The position numbers were made by a program, and so were the translations under genes. A DNA stretch of 64,000 bases from Iamia sp. SCSIO 61187. Lineage in GTDB: Bacteria > Actinomycetota > Acidimicrobiia > Acidimicrobiales > Iamiaceae. Shown here piece after piece: positions 16,437 to 24,863 of this stretch; position 1 is the first letter of the stretch, and every line of letters starts with the position of its first letter. Under the pieces are notes generated by a model. The model saw only the letters and a program-made list of their open reading frames with translations, ran no database searches and was not told the DNA's origin. Location of the stretch: the NCBI RefSeq assembly GCF_019443745.1, contig NZ_CP050948.1, positions 4,964,001 through 5,028,000 on the forward strand, given 5' to 3'.

Positions 16437-17678
16437 TCAGCGGGGCGCGGGCGCCTCGCCGGGGCGATCAGCGCGGGCGGTGCCCACCCGAGCGGCGCGC
16501 CAGGCGCTGTCGAGCACCCACACGGCGACGACCGTGGCGGTGACGGCGACGGGCTGGTCGGTGGCGGCGCTGAGCCCGGCGACGTTGGCGGCCCCCAGGC
16601 CGAGCCACGACCGGGTCGAGGCGAACCCCTCGCTGAGGCGTTGGTGGCCGCCGCCGCGCAGCATGGGCAGCAGGTAGGCGAGCGACCCCCACAGGATCTG
16701 GGCGTAGCCGGCGACGACGAGCACGACGAGCCAGCGGTCGCCGAGCACGACCCGGTCGGCGGCGGCATCGAGCGCCGTCGCCGCCACCGCGACCGCCCAC
16801 CAGAGCCCGCCGGCCCACAGGGCGAGGACGCGGGGCCCGGCCCACTGGAGCTGGCGGCGTGTGGGGCGGGGCAGCGACTCGAGCACGGCGAGGATGCCGA
16901 GGGCGTAGCCACCGAAGGCGATCCCGGCGAGCACGGGCGCGTCGGCGGCCAGGGCCACGACGGCGACCACCAGCGTCGTGGCCTGGCCGACCACGGAGAC
17001 GAAGAGCCGGCGTCGGCTGGCGTGGGGCGCCATCTTCGAGCGACCGACGGTGGACGCGAAGTACGGCAGCGTGCCGCCGGCGACGAGGCCGACGAGGCCC
17101 AGCACGTTGATCGTCACGTGCGCCGGTCGCATCCAGACCGACTGCGTGACGACGGCCATCCAGGCGCCGAGCCCGACCCCGACGGTCCCGAAGGCGAGGG
17201 CGGTGAGGTAGGCCGCGACGGCCGGGTCGAAGCGCCGCTCCACCCCGCGCCGGGCGGTGACGGCCAGCAGCCCGGCGAGCAGGGCGAGACCGCCGAGGTA
17301 GGCGACGGCGGCCACGCCGACCACCGCATCACCGAGCTCGGCGTGGCGGCCGACGGCGACCCCCGCCGCCCCGGCGGCGAGCAGCGTGCGCTGGGCTGTC
17401 GCCCACCGGTCCGGGGGGGCGGGCGCCGCCGACCAGGTGACGGTCAGCATGAGCGACACCCCGCTGATGGCGAGCATCATCGCCCCGGCCAGGAACAGGT
17501 GCAGCGGCAGCCACCGGGCCGTGCCGGCCGCACCGGCCAGCGCCGCGGCCACGATGAAGGCCAGGGCGACGCGCATCGTGGTGCGCGTCTGGGCGTGGGA
17601 CAGCCGGACCCGGTCGGCCGCACCCCGGGCGCCCGACGCGGGCGTGGCCCGCTCTCGGCTCGTCGGTCGCTCCGGCAT
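16437..17678 (-). CDS. Multi-pass membrane protein, oxidase-I/NnrS-like
   Basis: 413 aa with about twelve hydrophobic segments after a basic N-terminal tail. WLPLHLFLAGAMMLAISG and MRPAHVTINVLGLVGLVAGGTLPYFASTVGRSKMAP carry His residues in helices, as in the heme-copper-oxidase-subunit-I/NnrS superfamily. NnrS-like proteins are linked to nitric oxide. Its neighbours (hemerythrin, DUF2249) are in the same orientation and a related protein lies in the divergent run, which supports a shared role. The heme ligands are not proven from sequence. Confidence 0.65.
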   Translation of the reverse strand: MPERPTSRERATPASGARGAADRVRLSHAQTRTTMRVALAFIVAAALAGAAGTARWLPLHLFLAGAMMLAISGVSLMLTVTWSAAPAPPDRWATAQRTLLAAGAAGVAVGRHAELGDAVVGVAAVAYLGGLALLAGLLAVTARRGVERRFDPAVAAYLTALAFGTVGVGLGAWMAVVTQSVWMRPAHVTINVLGLVGLVAGGTLPYFASTVGRSKMAPHASRRRLFVSVVGQATTLVVAVVALAADAPVLAGIAFGGYALGILAVLESLPRPTRRQLQWAGPRVLALWAGGLWWAVAVAATALDAAADRVVLGDRWLVVLVVAGYAQILWGSLAYLLPMLRGGGHQRLSEGFASTRSWLGLGAANVAGLSAATDQPVAVTATVVAVWVLDSAWRAARVGTARADRPGEAPAPR

Positions 17679-17722
17679 CGACCCACCAGTGTCGCGGCCC
17701 GGCGTGGCGCCCGGCGCGGCCG

Positions 17723-18169
17723 TCACGGGGCGACGGTGGCCGGTCCGGTGTCGACCGTCCGGTGGGCGATGCGGGTCGCCTCCCACTCCTCGTCGTCGAA
17801 GCCGAGCATGGCGGCCGGGAAGAGCTCCATCTCCTCGTCCTCGATGTGGGCGGCGAGGGCGTAGTAGTCGCGCCGGTCGAAGGTGCCCTCGGTGAGTGAG
17901 CGGCGGATGTCGTCGTGCTCCGCCTCGAGGTCGTCCACGGCGGCGGAGGCGACGGCGCCGATGGCGGTGAGCTCGGGGTAGAGCCCGGTCTCCTCCTTGG
18001 CGACGTGGCGGTCGAGGAGCTCGAGCAGGTCGCGGCGCACGGTCTCGTCCGGCTCGGCGCCCGCTCGCGGGGCTTCGGCGAGCGCCCACGCCAGGTGGAG
18101 GATCCTCTCGTGGTCGGCGGTCAGCTCGGCGATCGGCGGGAACTCCCGGCATCCGCAGTGGTCACACAT
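17723..18169 (-). CDS. Hemerythrin-domain protein
   Basis: 148 aa. The helical bundle has iron-ligand spacing: TADHERILHLAWAL, LDRHVAKEETGLYPEL, LEAEHDDIRRSL and LAAHIEDEEMELFPAAM (HxxxE motifs). The N-terminal MCDHCGC adds a Cys cluster seen in actinobacterial members. Hemerythrin-like proteins of this kind bind O2 or NO, or store iron for cluster repair (YtfE/Ric-like). Lies between the DUF2249 gene and the membrane protein gene. Confidence 0.85.
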   Translation of the reverse strand: MCDHCGCREFPPIAELTADHERILHLAWALAEAPRAGAEPDETVRRDLLELLDRHVAKEETGLYPELTAIGAVASAAVDDLEAEHDDIRRSLTEGTFDRRDYYALAAHIEDEEMELFPAAMLGFDDEEWEATRIAHRTVDTGPATVAP

Positions 18170-18181
18170 CAGGCCTCCGGT

Positions 18182-18439
18182 TCAGTGCCGGACGAAGGTG
18201 ACGCGCCAGTCACCGTCGTCGATCGGGTCGGCGGCGAAGGTGAAGCCCATCTCGCCGAGCACCCCCTCGAGCGGGACCGGCTCGAACGGTGCGAAGACGA
18301 CGAGCGCCTCGCCCACGCCGACCTGGCCCGCGGCGTCCATGATCTCGGCGAAGGGTTCGCCTCCGGCGGCCAGCGTCGGGCGGGCGTCGACGACCCGGGC
18401 GGGGCGCATGGTGGCGGGGGGCCCGTCGGGCGTGGGCAT
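18182..18439 (-). CDS. DUF2249-domain small protein
   Basis: 85 aa. RVVDARPTLAAGGEPFAEIMDAA, then VFAPFEPVPLEGVLGEMGFTF, and the ending WRVTFVRH match the DUF2249 pattern (TusA-like fold), usually found with hemerythrins and denitrification-linked genes. Start chosen at 18439 because AGGAGG lies 7 bases upstream; the in-frame ATG at 18457 precedes that site. Confidence 0.8.
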   Translation of the reverse strand: MPTPDGPPATMRPARVVDARPTLAAGGEPFAEIMDAAGQVGVGEALVVFAPFEPVPLEGVLGEMGFTFAADPIDDGDWRVTFVRH

Positions 18440-18483
18440 GGGTGACCTCCTGGCCATGTGGAGCACCGTGATCGTCGGTGTTA

Positions 18484-18507
18484 TTCTTCTATCTGACACT
18501 AGAAGAA
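18484..18507. promoter_or_regulatory. Perfect dyad operator in the divergent NO/iron cluster promoter
   Basis: TTCTTCTA - TCTGACAC - TAGAAGAA, perfect 8-base arms, in the 85-base gap between the DUF2249 and oxidase-like genes. It is the only AT-rich dyad in the region and is centred between both start codons. A nitric-oxide or redox regulator (Rrf2/NsrR- or GntR-type) is plausible; none is encoded nearby. Confidence 0.65.
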
Positions 18508-18524
18508 CATGAGGGAGCGATCCA

Positions 18525-19901
18525 GTGGTGGTCGGGGACGAGCGGAGGGGGGCACCGGCCCCGAGCGCACCGTTCCTGCCGGGCGGGCCGGGAACGGTGC
18601 CGCCGGCGTCGGTGCCGCTCGGGTTCCTCGCCGCCGCCGGTGGCGGCCTGTGGGCGTTCGGGCTGGCGGTGTGGTTCGCCGCGGATCGGCTCGTCGAGAC
18701 GCCGACGCACCCGGGGGCGGTGTCGGCCGTGCACGTGGGGATGCTGGCCTTCCTCACCACCGCCGTGCTCGGCGCCGTCCACCAGTTCGCCCCGGTGGTC
18801 GGCCGCCGGCCGCTGCGCTCGGTCCTCGCCGCCCGGCTGACCCTCGGTGGGATGGTCGCCACGGCGTGGCTGCTCCCGTCGGGGTTCGCCCACGGGCCCG
18901 AGGCGCTCGTCGCCGCCGGTGGGGTGATCGGGGCGGTCACCGTGGCGCTGGCGGCGTGGAACCTGTCGGGGCCGCTCGCGGCCCGGGAGGGGGGCGTGCC
19001 GGTCGCCGGGTTGCGGCTGTCGGTCGGGTTCCTCGTCGTCACCGTCGCCTTCGGGGTCGTCTACGCCTTCGACCGCCAGACCGGGTGGTTCCCGCTGCTC
19101 CCGCACCGGGTGCTGGCCCACGCCCACCTGGGGCTGATCGGCTGGCTCGGTCTCACCTACGTGGCGGTGGCCGAGAAGCTCTGGCCGATGTTCCTGCTCG
19201 CCCACCGTCCTCGGGCCCGTGCGGGTGCGTGGGCGGTGGGCCTGATCGCCGCCGGCACGCCCCTGGTGGCCACCGGCCTCCTGGTCGCCGTCCCCGCCCT
19301 GGCCTGGCCCGGCGGGGTCGCCGTCGCTGCCGGGCTCGGCTGCCACCTGGCCTCCCTCGCCGGCGCCGTCCGTCACCGTCGACGGCCCCTCGAGCTGCTC
19401 CACGGGTTCCTGCTCATCTCGGCCGGGTTCCTCGTCGCAGCCGTCGTCCTCGCCGCCGCGGCCGCCCTCGCCGACGTCGACCCCGCGGCGCGCTCCCGCC
19501 TGGTGGCCGCCGAGGTCGCCGCCCTGGTCGGCTGGCTCGGGCTCGCGGTGGTGGGCCACGCCCACAAGATCGTCCCCTTCATCGGCTACTCGGCTCTCCG
19601 CGCCCGCGGCGTCACCACCGGACCGGCCGGCCGCCCCCTCCTGTTCGGCGACCTGTTCCACCACGGGGTCGCCCGCACCACCCTCGCCACCGCGACCCTC
19701 GGCTTCGCGGCCGCCCTCGGCGGCATCCTCGCCGCCTCCCCGGCGGTTGTCGCCGGCGGCGGCGTGCTCCTGTCCCTGACCGGGGCGCTCGCCACCGTGA
19801 ACCTCGCCGCCGGCCCCCGTCGGGTGGCACGGACCCACCGCGCCGTCGCCGCGGACGCGACGGCACGGACCGACCTCATCCCCTCCGGGAGGACCGCATG
19901 A
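18525..19901 (+). CDS. Heme-copper-oxidase subunit I-like/NnrS-like membrane protein
   Basis: 458 aa, GTG at 18525 after GAGGGAG. About twelve membrane segments. His pairs occur in places expected for heme ligands: VSAVHVGMLAF, VLAHAHLGLIGWLGL and VGHAHKIVPFIGYSAL. Such CcoN-like proteins without the other oxidase subunits occur in nitric-oxide handling gene sets. Overlaps by ATGA with the following hemerythrin gene. Not a full respiratory oxidase: no CoxB/CoxC is nearby. Confidence 0.7.
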   Translation: MVVGDERRGAPAPSAPFLPGGPGTVPPASVPLGFLAAAGGGLWAFGLAVWFAADRLVETPTHPGAVSAVHVGMLAFLTTAVLGAVHQFAPVVGRRPLRSVLAARLTLGGMVATAWLLPSGFAHGPEALVAAGGVIGAVTVALAAWNLSGPLAAREGGVPVAGLRLSVGFLVVTVAFGVVYAFDRQTGWFPLLPHRVLAHAHLGLIGWLGLTYVAVAEKLWPMFLLAHRPRARAGAWAVGLIAAGTPLVATGLLVAVPALAWPGGVAVAAGLGCHLASLAGAVRHRRRPLELLHGFLLISAGFLVAAVVLAAAAALADVDPAARSRLVAAEVAALVGWLGLAVVGHAHKIVPFIGYSALRARGVTTGPAGRPLLFGDLFHHGVARTTLATATLGFAAALGGILAASPAVVAGGGVLLSLTGALATVNLAAGPRRVARTHRAVAADATARTDLIPSGRTA

Positions 19902-20392
19902 GCGACCAACGACCGACCGCACCGCTGCGGGCCGAGCACCGCGACCTGATGCCGCACCTGCTCGCCCTCGACGCCGCCGCCGACGAGGCTGCCGGGTGGG
20001 GCCGCGACGTGGCCGTCGCCACCCTCGCCGAGATCGTCGACTTCCTGCGCGGGCACCTCGTGCCCCACGCCGCCGCCGAGGAGGCCGTCCTCTACCCCGC
20101 CGTCGAGGAGGCGATGTCCGCTCCCGGCGCCACCGCGACCATGCGCGCCGACCACGAGGAGATCGTGGCCCGCATCGACCAGCTCGCCGACGCCGTCTCG
20201 CGTGTCGAGCAGCGGTGGCCCGACGCCGAGCTCGGCCGCGACGTGACCCACCAGCTCGTCGGGCTGTCGGCGATCCTCCAGCTCCACTTCCGCAAGGAGG
20301 AGGAGGTGCTGCTGCCCGTGCTCGACGCCAGCCTCGACGACGCCACCGCCGCGGCGCTGTTCGCCCGCATGGAGGAGGCGGGCCACCGATGA
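19898..20392 (+). CDS. Hemerythrin-domain protein, second copy
   Basis: 164 aa. RAEHRDLMPHLLAL, FLRGHLVPHAAAEEAVLYPAV, MRADHEEIVARIDQL and LQLHFRKEEEVLLPVLD give the HHE-type ligands. Start ATG overlaps the previous stop and its own stop overlaps the next ATG. Probable iron/NO-binding partner of the membrane protein. About as long as, but clearly different from, the copy at 17723. Confidence 0.85.
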   Translation: MSDQRPTAPLRAEHRDLMPHLLALDAAADEAAGWGRDVAVATLAEIVDFLRGHLVPHAAAEEAVLYPAVEEAMSAPGATATMRADHEEIVARIDQLADAVSRVEQRWPDAELGRDVTHQLVGLSAILQLHFRKEEEVLLPVLDASLDDATAAALFARMEEAGHR

Positions 20393-20730
20393 TCACCCTT
20401 CCGTCCACCGACGGGGAGGACGCAGCGCGGCGCGAGCAGGTGCTCGCCGCCCTGGGCGACGTGTGGGACCCGGAGCTCGGGCTCGACGTCGTCTCGCTCG
20501 GGCTCGTCTACGACGTGCGCATCGACGGCGACGTCATCGAGGTCGACATGACCCTCACCACGCCTGGCTGCCCGGTGTCCGAGCAGCTCCCCGCGGAGGC
20601 CGAGGCCGCCGTGCGGGCGGCGGTGCCGGACGCGGACGTGCGCATGGCGCTCGTGTGGGAACCGGCGTGGACACCCGAGCGGCTGTCGCCGACCGCCCTC
20701 GAGCAGCTCGGCTTCACCCGCCGCCGGTGA
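20389..20730 (+). CDS. MIP18/DUF59-family iron-sulfur assembly protein
   Basis: 113 aa. VWDPELGLDVVSLGLVYDVRI and TLTTPGCPVSEQLPAEAEAAVR (with the conserved Cys) are the DUF59 core shared by SufT, PaaD and MIP18, which help mature Fe-S proteins. Third gene of the oxidase-like/hemerythrin/DUF59 run, linked by ATGA overlaps. In this context a repair role for nitrosylated clusters is an inference. Confidence 0.85.
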   Translation: MITLPSTDGEDAARREQVLAALGDVWDPELGLDVVSLGLVYDVRIDGDVIEVDMTLTTPGCPVSEQLPAEAEAAVRAAVPDADVRMALVWEPAWTPERLSPTALEQLGFTRRR

Positions 20731-20829
20731 GCGGCCCCGAGAGCACCACCGACCGCCGGTGCCGGTGACGCCCTGACGAGGAGCTGACATCCCCACGACG
20801 CGACGGGAAACGGCGGAGTCGCACGCCTC

Positions 20830-21642
20830 GTGCCGTGGCACGGTGGCGAGGTGCCAGGGAGCGATCGGTCGACGGGTGACGGCACCGCGGCGCGGCTGGT
20901 CGCCCTCTCGGTCGACGCCCAGGACCCCCTCCGCCTGGCGCGCGTCTGGGCCGCCGCGCTGCGGTGGGAGGTCGGGGCCGCGACCGACGACGAGGTCGGT
21001 CTCGTGCCCACCGACGGCACCCGGTTCGGGATCGTGTTCCGGCGGGTGGCGGAGCCCAAGGTGGGCAAGAGCCGCATCCACCTCGACCTGACGACGTCGT
21101 CGCTCGACGACCAGCGCGACTCCGTGGCGCAGCTCGTGGCGCTCGGGGCGCGGCCGATCGACATCGGCCAGCGGCCCGACGAGGAGCACGTCGTGCTGGC
21201 GGACCCCGAGGGCAACGAGCTCTGCCTGATCGAGCCGGGGAACTCCTTCCTGGCCGGGTGCGATCGGCTCGGCGCGCTGTCGTGCGACGGCACCCGTGCG
21301 GTCGGGCTCTTCTGGAGCGCGGCGCTGGGGTGGCCGCTGGTGTGGGACCAGGACGAGGAGACGGCGATCCGGGACCCGGACGGCACCGGGCCGCTCATCA
21401 CCTGGGGCGGTCTGCCGCTGCCACCGAAGGTCGGCCGGAACCGCCTCCGCCTCGACATCGCCCCGACCGACGGCACGGACCAGCGGGCCGAGGTGGACCG
21501 CTTGGTCGCCCTCGGCGCGACGCCGGCCGACATCGGCCACCGGCCCGCCGGCGGGGTCGGCCTGACCGATCCCGACGGCAACGAGCTCTGCCTCCTGCCC
21601 GCCCCGGCGGCCCGGCGGGGTCAGGAGGCGGCGGCGTCGTAG
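20830..21642 (+). CDS. Two-domain glyoxalase-like (VOC) protein
   Basis: About 270 aa made of two glyoxalase-like halves. Each ends with the VOC signature: LADPEGNELCLIEPG in the first, LTDPDGNELCLLPAP in the second. SRIHLDLT and NRLRLDIA are the matching first-strand motifs. Start uncertain: GTG at 20830 or GTG at 20851, neither with a good ribosome site. The last 22 bases overlap the convergent HxlR gene. Confidence 0.8.
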   Translation: MPWHGGEVPGSDRSTGDGTAARLVALSVDAQDPLRLARVWAAALRWEVGAATDDEVGLVPTDGTRFGIVFRRVAEPKVGKSRIHLDLTTSSLDDQRDSVAQLVALGARPIDIGQRPDEEHVVLADPEGNELCLIEPGNSFLAGCDRLGALSCDGTRAVGLFWSAALGWPLVWDQDEETAIRDPDGTGPLITWGGLPLPPKVGRNRLRLDIAPTDGTDQRAEVDRLVALGATPADIGHRPAGGVGLTDPDGNELCLLPAPAARRGQEAAAS

Positions 21643-22055
21643 CGGTCGCGGTTGGCGAGCACCTCGCCCATGTGGACCTCGGCCCAGTCCTTGAGCCCGA
21701 TCATCACGCCGTGGAGGGACCGGCCCAGGTCCGTGAGCTCGTAGGTCACCGTGACGGGCACGGTGGGCGTCACCGTGCGGGTGATCAGCCCGTCGCGCTC
21801 GAGCGCCCGCAGCGTCTGGGTGAGCATCTTCTGGCTGACCCCCACCAGGCGGCGGGACAGCTCGGAGTAGCGCATGGGCCGGGCGTCCGCCGGCTCGTCG
21901 CACCCGGGCTGGCGCAGCGTGTCGCCGAGGGCGGCCAGCACTAGGGCGACCCACTTGTCGGAGAGCCGACCCAGCAGCTGGCGGCTGGGGCAGGCGGCCA
22001 GGAAGGCGTCGAACTCGGCCTTGGCCCCGGCCCGATCCTGCGTCGTCGCGGCCAT
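21621..22055 (-). CDS. HxlR-family transcriptional regulator
   Basis: 144 aa from ATG 22055 with GAGGAGGAG upstream. CPSRQLLGRLSDKWVALVLAALG, then RYSELSRRLVGVSQKMLTQTLRALERDGLITR, is the HxlR winged helix with its conserved Cys, which in several members senses thiol-reactive compounds. Divergent from the oxidoreductase gene with a dyad between them, a common HxlR-target arrangement (quinone or aldehyde stress). Confidence 0.9.
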   Translation of the reverse strand: MAATTQDRAGAKAEFDAFLAACPSRQLLGRLSDKWVALVLAALGDTLRQPGCDEPADARPMRYSELSRRLVGVSQKMLTQTLRALERDGLITRTVTPTVPVTVTYELTDLGRSLHGVMIGLKDWAEVHMGEVLANRDRYDAAAS

Positions 22056-22081
22056 CGGTCTCCTCCTCGGAGGTGAGTTGC

Positions 22082-22095
22082 GCACCTTGAGGTGC
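22082..22095. promoter_or_regulatory. Likely HxlR operator
   Basis: GCACCT-TG-AGGTGC dyad 27 bases upstream of the HxlR ATG, in the divergent promoter. The following TACTTCCGAAAGGAGAGTAA is AT-richer and probably part of the core promoter. Assignment by position. Confidence 0.5.
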
Positions 22096-22165
22096 CTACT
22101 TCCGAAAGGAGAGTAACAGTGCGATGGTGAGGCGACCAGCCCCCTGCTCTCCCGGAGGTCCCCCC

Positions 22166-23083
22166 ATGAGCACCCCCACCTTCCGCACCGCCGTCGTCCG
22201 CACGCCGGGCGGACCCGACTCCATCGAGATCATCGATGTCCCCGTGGCCGAGCCCGGACCCGGTGAGGTCCGGATCGGCGTCGCCGCGGCCCCGGTCAAC
22301 CCGGTGGACCTCGGGGTCGTCGACGGCTTCTTCCACGGGATCGGCCTCATCGACCAGCCCCACCACACCGGTCTGGGCTGGGACGTCGCCGGCACCGTCG
22401 AAGCCACGGGAGACGGCGTCGACCTGGCCCTCGGCACCCCGGTCGCCGGGCTCGTCACCGGGTTCGACCGCGACTTCGGCACCTACGCCGAGAAGCTCAC
22501 CATCCCCGCCGCCGACCTCGTCGGCGTCCCCGACGGGCTCGACCTGGTGGCGGCGTCGGTCGTCCCCCTCAACGGCCTGGCCGCGGCCCAGATCGTCGAC
22601 CTGCTCGGCGACGCCCCGGCTGGCGCCGACCGCCTGCTGGTGACCGGCGCGGCCGGCGCCGTCGGGGGGTACGTGGTGACCCTGGCGCCCGAGCGGGGCT
22701 GGCGGGTGACCGGCCTGGCCCGGCCCCAGGACGAGGAGCTCGTCCGCGGCCTCGGCGCCGACTTCACCGCCCGGGCCGAGCCCGGCTGGGACGCCGTCGC
22801 CGACGCCGCCTTCCTCGGCGAGCAGGCCATCGCCCTGGTCCGCGACGGCGGCGCCATCGTCGGCGTCCGGCCCAACGTCCCGCCCGTCGCCGAGCGGGGC
22901 ATCGCGGTGTCGGTGGTGGAGACCCGACAGGACCCCGACCGTCTGGCCGACCTGCTCGCCCGCGCCGCCGCTGGCGAGCTGCCGACCCGGGTCCACGCCG
23001 TCGTCCCGCTCGACGAGGTGGCCGACGCCCACCGCGCCGTGGCCAAGGGCGGCGTCCGCGGCCGCATCGTCCTCCGCCCCTGA
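22166..23083 (+). CDS. NADP-dependent quinone oxidoreductase-like (MDR) enzyme
   Basis: 305 aa, start with GGAGGT upstream. The GroES-like half has PVNPVDLGVVDG and GLGWDVAGTVEATG; the Rossmann half has TGAAGAVGGYVVTLA. No zinc-ligand Cys/His set is visible, so it belongs to the zinc-independent quinone reductase branch (QOR-like), which reduces quinones or enones with NADPH. Probably regulated by the adjacent HxlR protein. Confidence 0.85.
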   Translation: MSTPTFRTAVVRTPGGPDSIEIIDVPVAEPGPGEVRIGVAAAPVNPVDLGVVDGFFHGIGLIDQPHHTGLGWDVAGTVEATGDGVDLALGTPVAGLVTGFDRDFGTYAEKLTIPAADLVGVPDGLDLVAASVVPLNGLAAAQIVDLLGDAPAGADRLLVTGAAGAVGGYVVTLAPERGWRVTGLARPQDEELVRGLGADFTARAEPGWDAVADAAFLGEQAIALVRDGGAIVGVRPNVPPVAERGIAVSVVETRQDPDRLADLLARAAAGELPTRVHAVVPLDEVADAHRAVAKGGVRGRIVLRP

Positions 23084-23086
23084 CGG

Positions 23087-23113
23087 CACGGATCACCTCC
23101 GAGGCGATCCGTG
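23087..23113. terminator. Hairpin between convergent genes
   Basis: CACGGATC (23087-23094) and GATCCGTG (23106-23113) with an 11-base loop, just after the oxidoreductase stop and before the end of the converging VOC gene. No T-run; likely a bidirectional stem terminator. Confidence 0.5.
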
Positions 23114-23128
23114 CACGGCACCGGACCG

Positions 23129-23557
23129 CTACGCCGACGGGGTGACGAAGATGCAGAACGGGTGGCCGGCGGGGTCGGCGTAGACGTAGAGCTCCTCGTC
23201 GGGATCGTCGGAGCGGTCCCGGAGGAGGCGGGCCCCGAGGGCGAGGGCCCGGTCGTGCTGGCGGCGCAGCTCCTCGGCGGTGCGCACGCCCATGTCGAGG
23301 TGGAGCTGCTGGGGCACGGCGGCGTCGGGCCAGGTCGGCTCGGCCACCTCGTCGACCTGCTGGAACGCCAGCCGCTGGCCGCCGGGCCCGGTGAGCACCA
23401 ACCAGTCGCGGCCCTGGGGGTCGGGCTCCTCGGCGGGCGGGGGCTCGTCGCCGGCGCGGTACTGGTAGCCGAGGAGCTGGCGGTAGAACTCGGCCAGGAC
23501 GCGGGCGTCGGTGGTGTCGAGGACCATCGAGATGAGGGTGGGGTGGCTGTCGGTCAC
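23129..23557 (-). CDS. Glyoxalase-like (VOC) protein
   Basis: 142 aa, GTG at 23557. Single VOC unit: ISMVLDTTDARVLAEFYRQLLGY at the start, QLHLDMGVRTAEE in the middle, YVYADPAGHPFCIFVTPSA at the end. Ligand residues fit the metal-binding fold, but the reaction is unknown. Confidence 0.85.
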   Translation of the reverse strand: MTDSHPTLISMVLDTTDARVLAEFYRQLLGYQYRAGDEPPPAEEPDPQGRDWLVLTGPGGQRLAFQQVDEVAEPTWPDAAVPQQLHLDMGVRTAEELRRQHDRALALGARLLRDRSDDPDEELYVYADPAGHPFCIFVTPSA

Positions 23558-23579
23558 GGCGCCGAGCCTGCCCCGATGC

Positions 23580-24857
23580 TCAGCCCCGCACGCTCCCCAC
23601 GCCCTTGGGCGCCTGCTGGCCCATGAACCCGAAGAGGTAGCCGGCGACGCGGCGCATCTGGATCTCCTCGGCGCCCTCGGTGATGCGGTAGCGGCGGTGG
23701 TGGCGGTAGATGTGCTCGAAGGGCTCGTGGCGGGAGTAGCCCATCCCGCCGAAGACCTGCATGGCCCGGTCGGCGGCGTCGCAGCACAGGCGGTTGGCCG
23801 TGTAGTTGCACATCGACACCTCCTTGGAGACCGAGAAGGCGCCGTCGCGGTCCATCTTCCACGCCGTCTGGCGGATGAGGGCCCGCAGCATCTCGCACTG
23901 GGTCACCAGCTCGACGAGGGGGAACTGGATGCCCTGGTTGTGGGCCAGCGGCTTGCCGAACGGGGCCCGGGTGCGGGCGTGCTCGATGGCCCGGTCGAGG
24001 CAGTACTCGGCCGCGCCGAGGGACGAGGCGGCCTGGCGGATCCGGTTCTCGTTGAAGAACATCTGGACCACGCCGAGGCCCTTGCCCTCGCCGCCGAAGA
24101 TGGCGTCGTCGCCGACCCGCACGTCGGTGAGGCGGATGTGGGCGTGGTCGGTCGGCATGTTGAACGTCCACAGGTACTCGACGATCTCGAAGCCGGGGCT
24201 CTTGGTCGGGACGAGGAAGGCGGTGATGCCGTGCCCGTCGCCGGCCTCGCCCGAGGTGCGGGCGAAGATCAGGTCGTAGGGCGCCTTGTGGACGCCGGTG
24301 TTCCAGGTCTTCTCGCCGGTGATGACCCACTCGTCGCCGTCACGGCGGGCGGTGGTCTCCATGTGGGTGGCGTCGGAGCCGTGGTCGGGCTCGGTGATGC
24401 CGAAGGCGAACCCGCTGGTGCCGTCGAGCAGCTTGGGCACCCACTCGGCCTTCTGCTCCTCGGTGCCGTGGTGGAGCATCAGCAGGAGGCCGACGTTGTT
24501 GCCGACGATCGAGCTCTCGTTCTGGAGGTCGTTGTGGAGGCCGAGGCCCTTGCGGGCCAGGTGCTCGCGGATGACGGCCATGCCGAGGTTGGTGCCGTCC
24601 TTGCCGCCGTACTCGGAGGGGAAGGCGTAGCGGTAGTGGCCGGCGGCGTCGGCCACGTCGCGCATCTCGCGCAGCAGCGCCTCCCAGTCCTCGTTGGGCA
24701 GCCCGCCGCGCTCCCAGTCGGTGCGGGCGTCCTCGCGCCGGTGGTCGAAGAAGCGGATGTTGTCGTCGCGCTGCTCGATCGGCTTGATCTCGCGCTCGAT
24801 GAACTCGTCGAGCTCGGCGAGGTAGTCGACGAGGTCCTGCGGCAGGTCGAAGTCCAT
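23580..24857 (-). CDS. Acyl-CoA dehydrogenase
   Basis: 425 aa. FAFGITEPDHGSDATHMET is the FAD-binding signature region, DEWVITGEKTWNTGV the following segment, QVFGGMGYSRHEPFEHIYRHHRRYRITEGAEEIQ the C-terminal signature. The catalytic base cannot be fixed with certainty; the E of TEGAEEIQ is a candidate. Oxidises an acyl-CoA to the enoyl-CoA with FAD. Next upstream on the strand is an enoyl-CoA hydratase, giving two successive beta-oxidation steps. Confidence 0.92.
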   Translation of the reverse strand: MDFDLPQDLVDYLAELDEFIEREIKPIEQRDDNIRFFDHRREDARTDWERGGLPNEDWEALLREMRDVADAAGHYRYAFPSEYGGKDGTNLGMAVIREHLARKGLGLHNDLQNESSIVGNNVGLLLMLHHGTEEQKAEWVPKLLDGTSGFAFGITEPDHGSDATHMETTARRDGDEWVITGEKTWNTGVHKAPYDLIFARTSGEAGDGHGITAFLVPTKSPGFEIVEYLWTFNMPTDHAHIRLTDVRVGDDAIFGGEGKGLGVVQMFFNENRIRQAASSLGAAEYCLDRAIEHARTRAPFGKPLAHNQGIQFPLVELVTQCEMLRALIRQTAWKMDRDGAFSVSKEVSMCNYTANRLCCDAADRAMQVFGGMGYSRHEPFEHIYRHHRRYRITEGAEEIQMRRVAGYLFGFMGQQAPKGVGSVRG

Positions 24858-24863
24858 GGTCGG

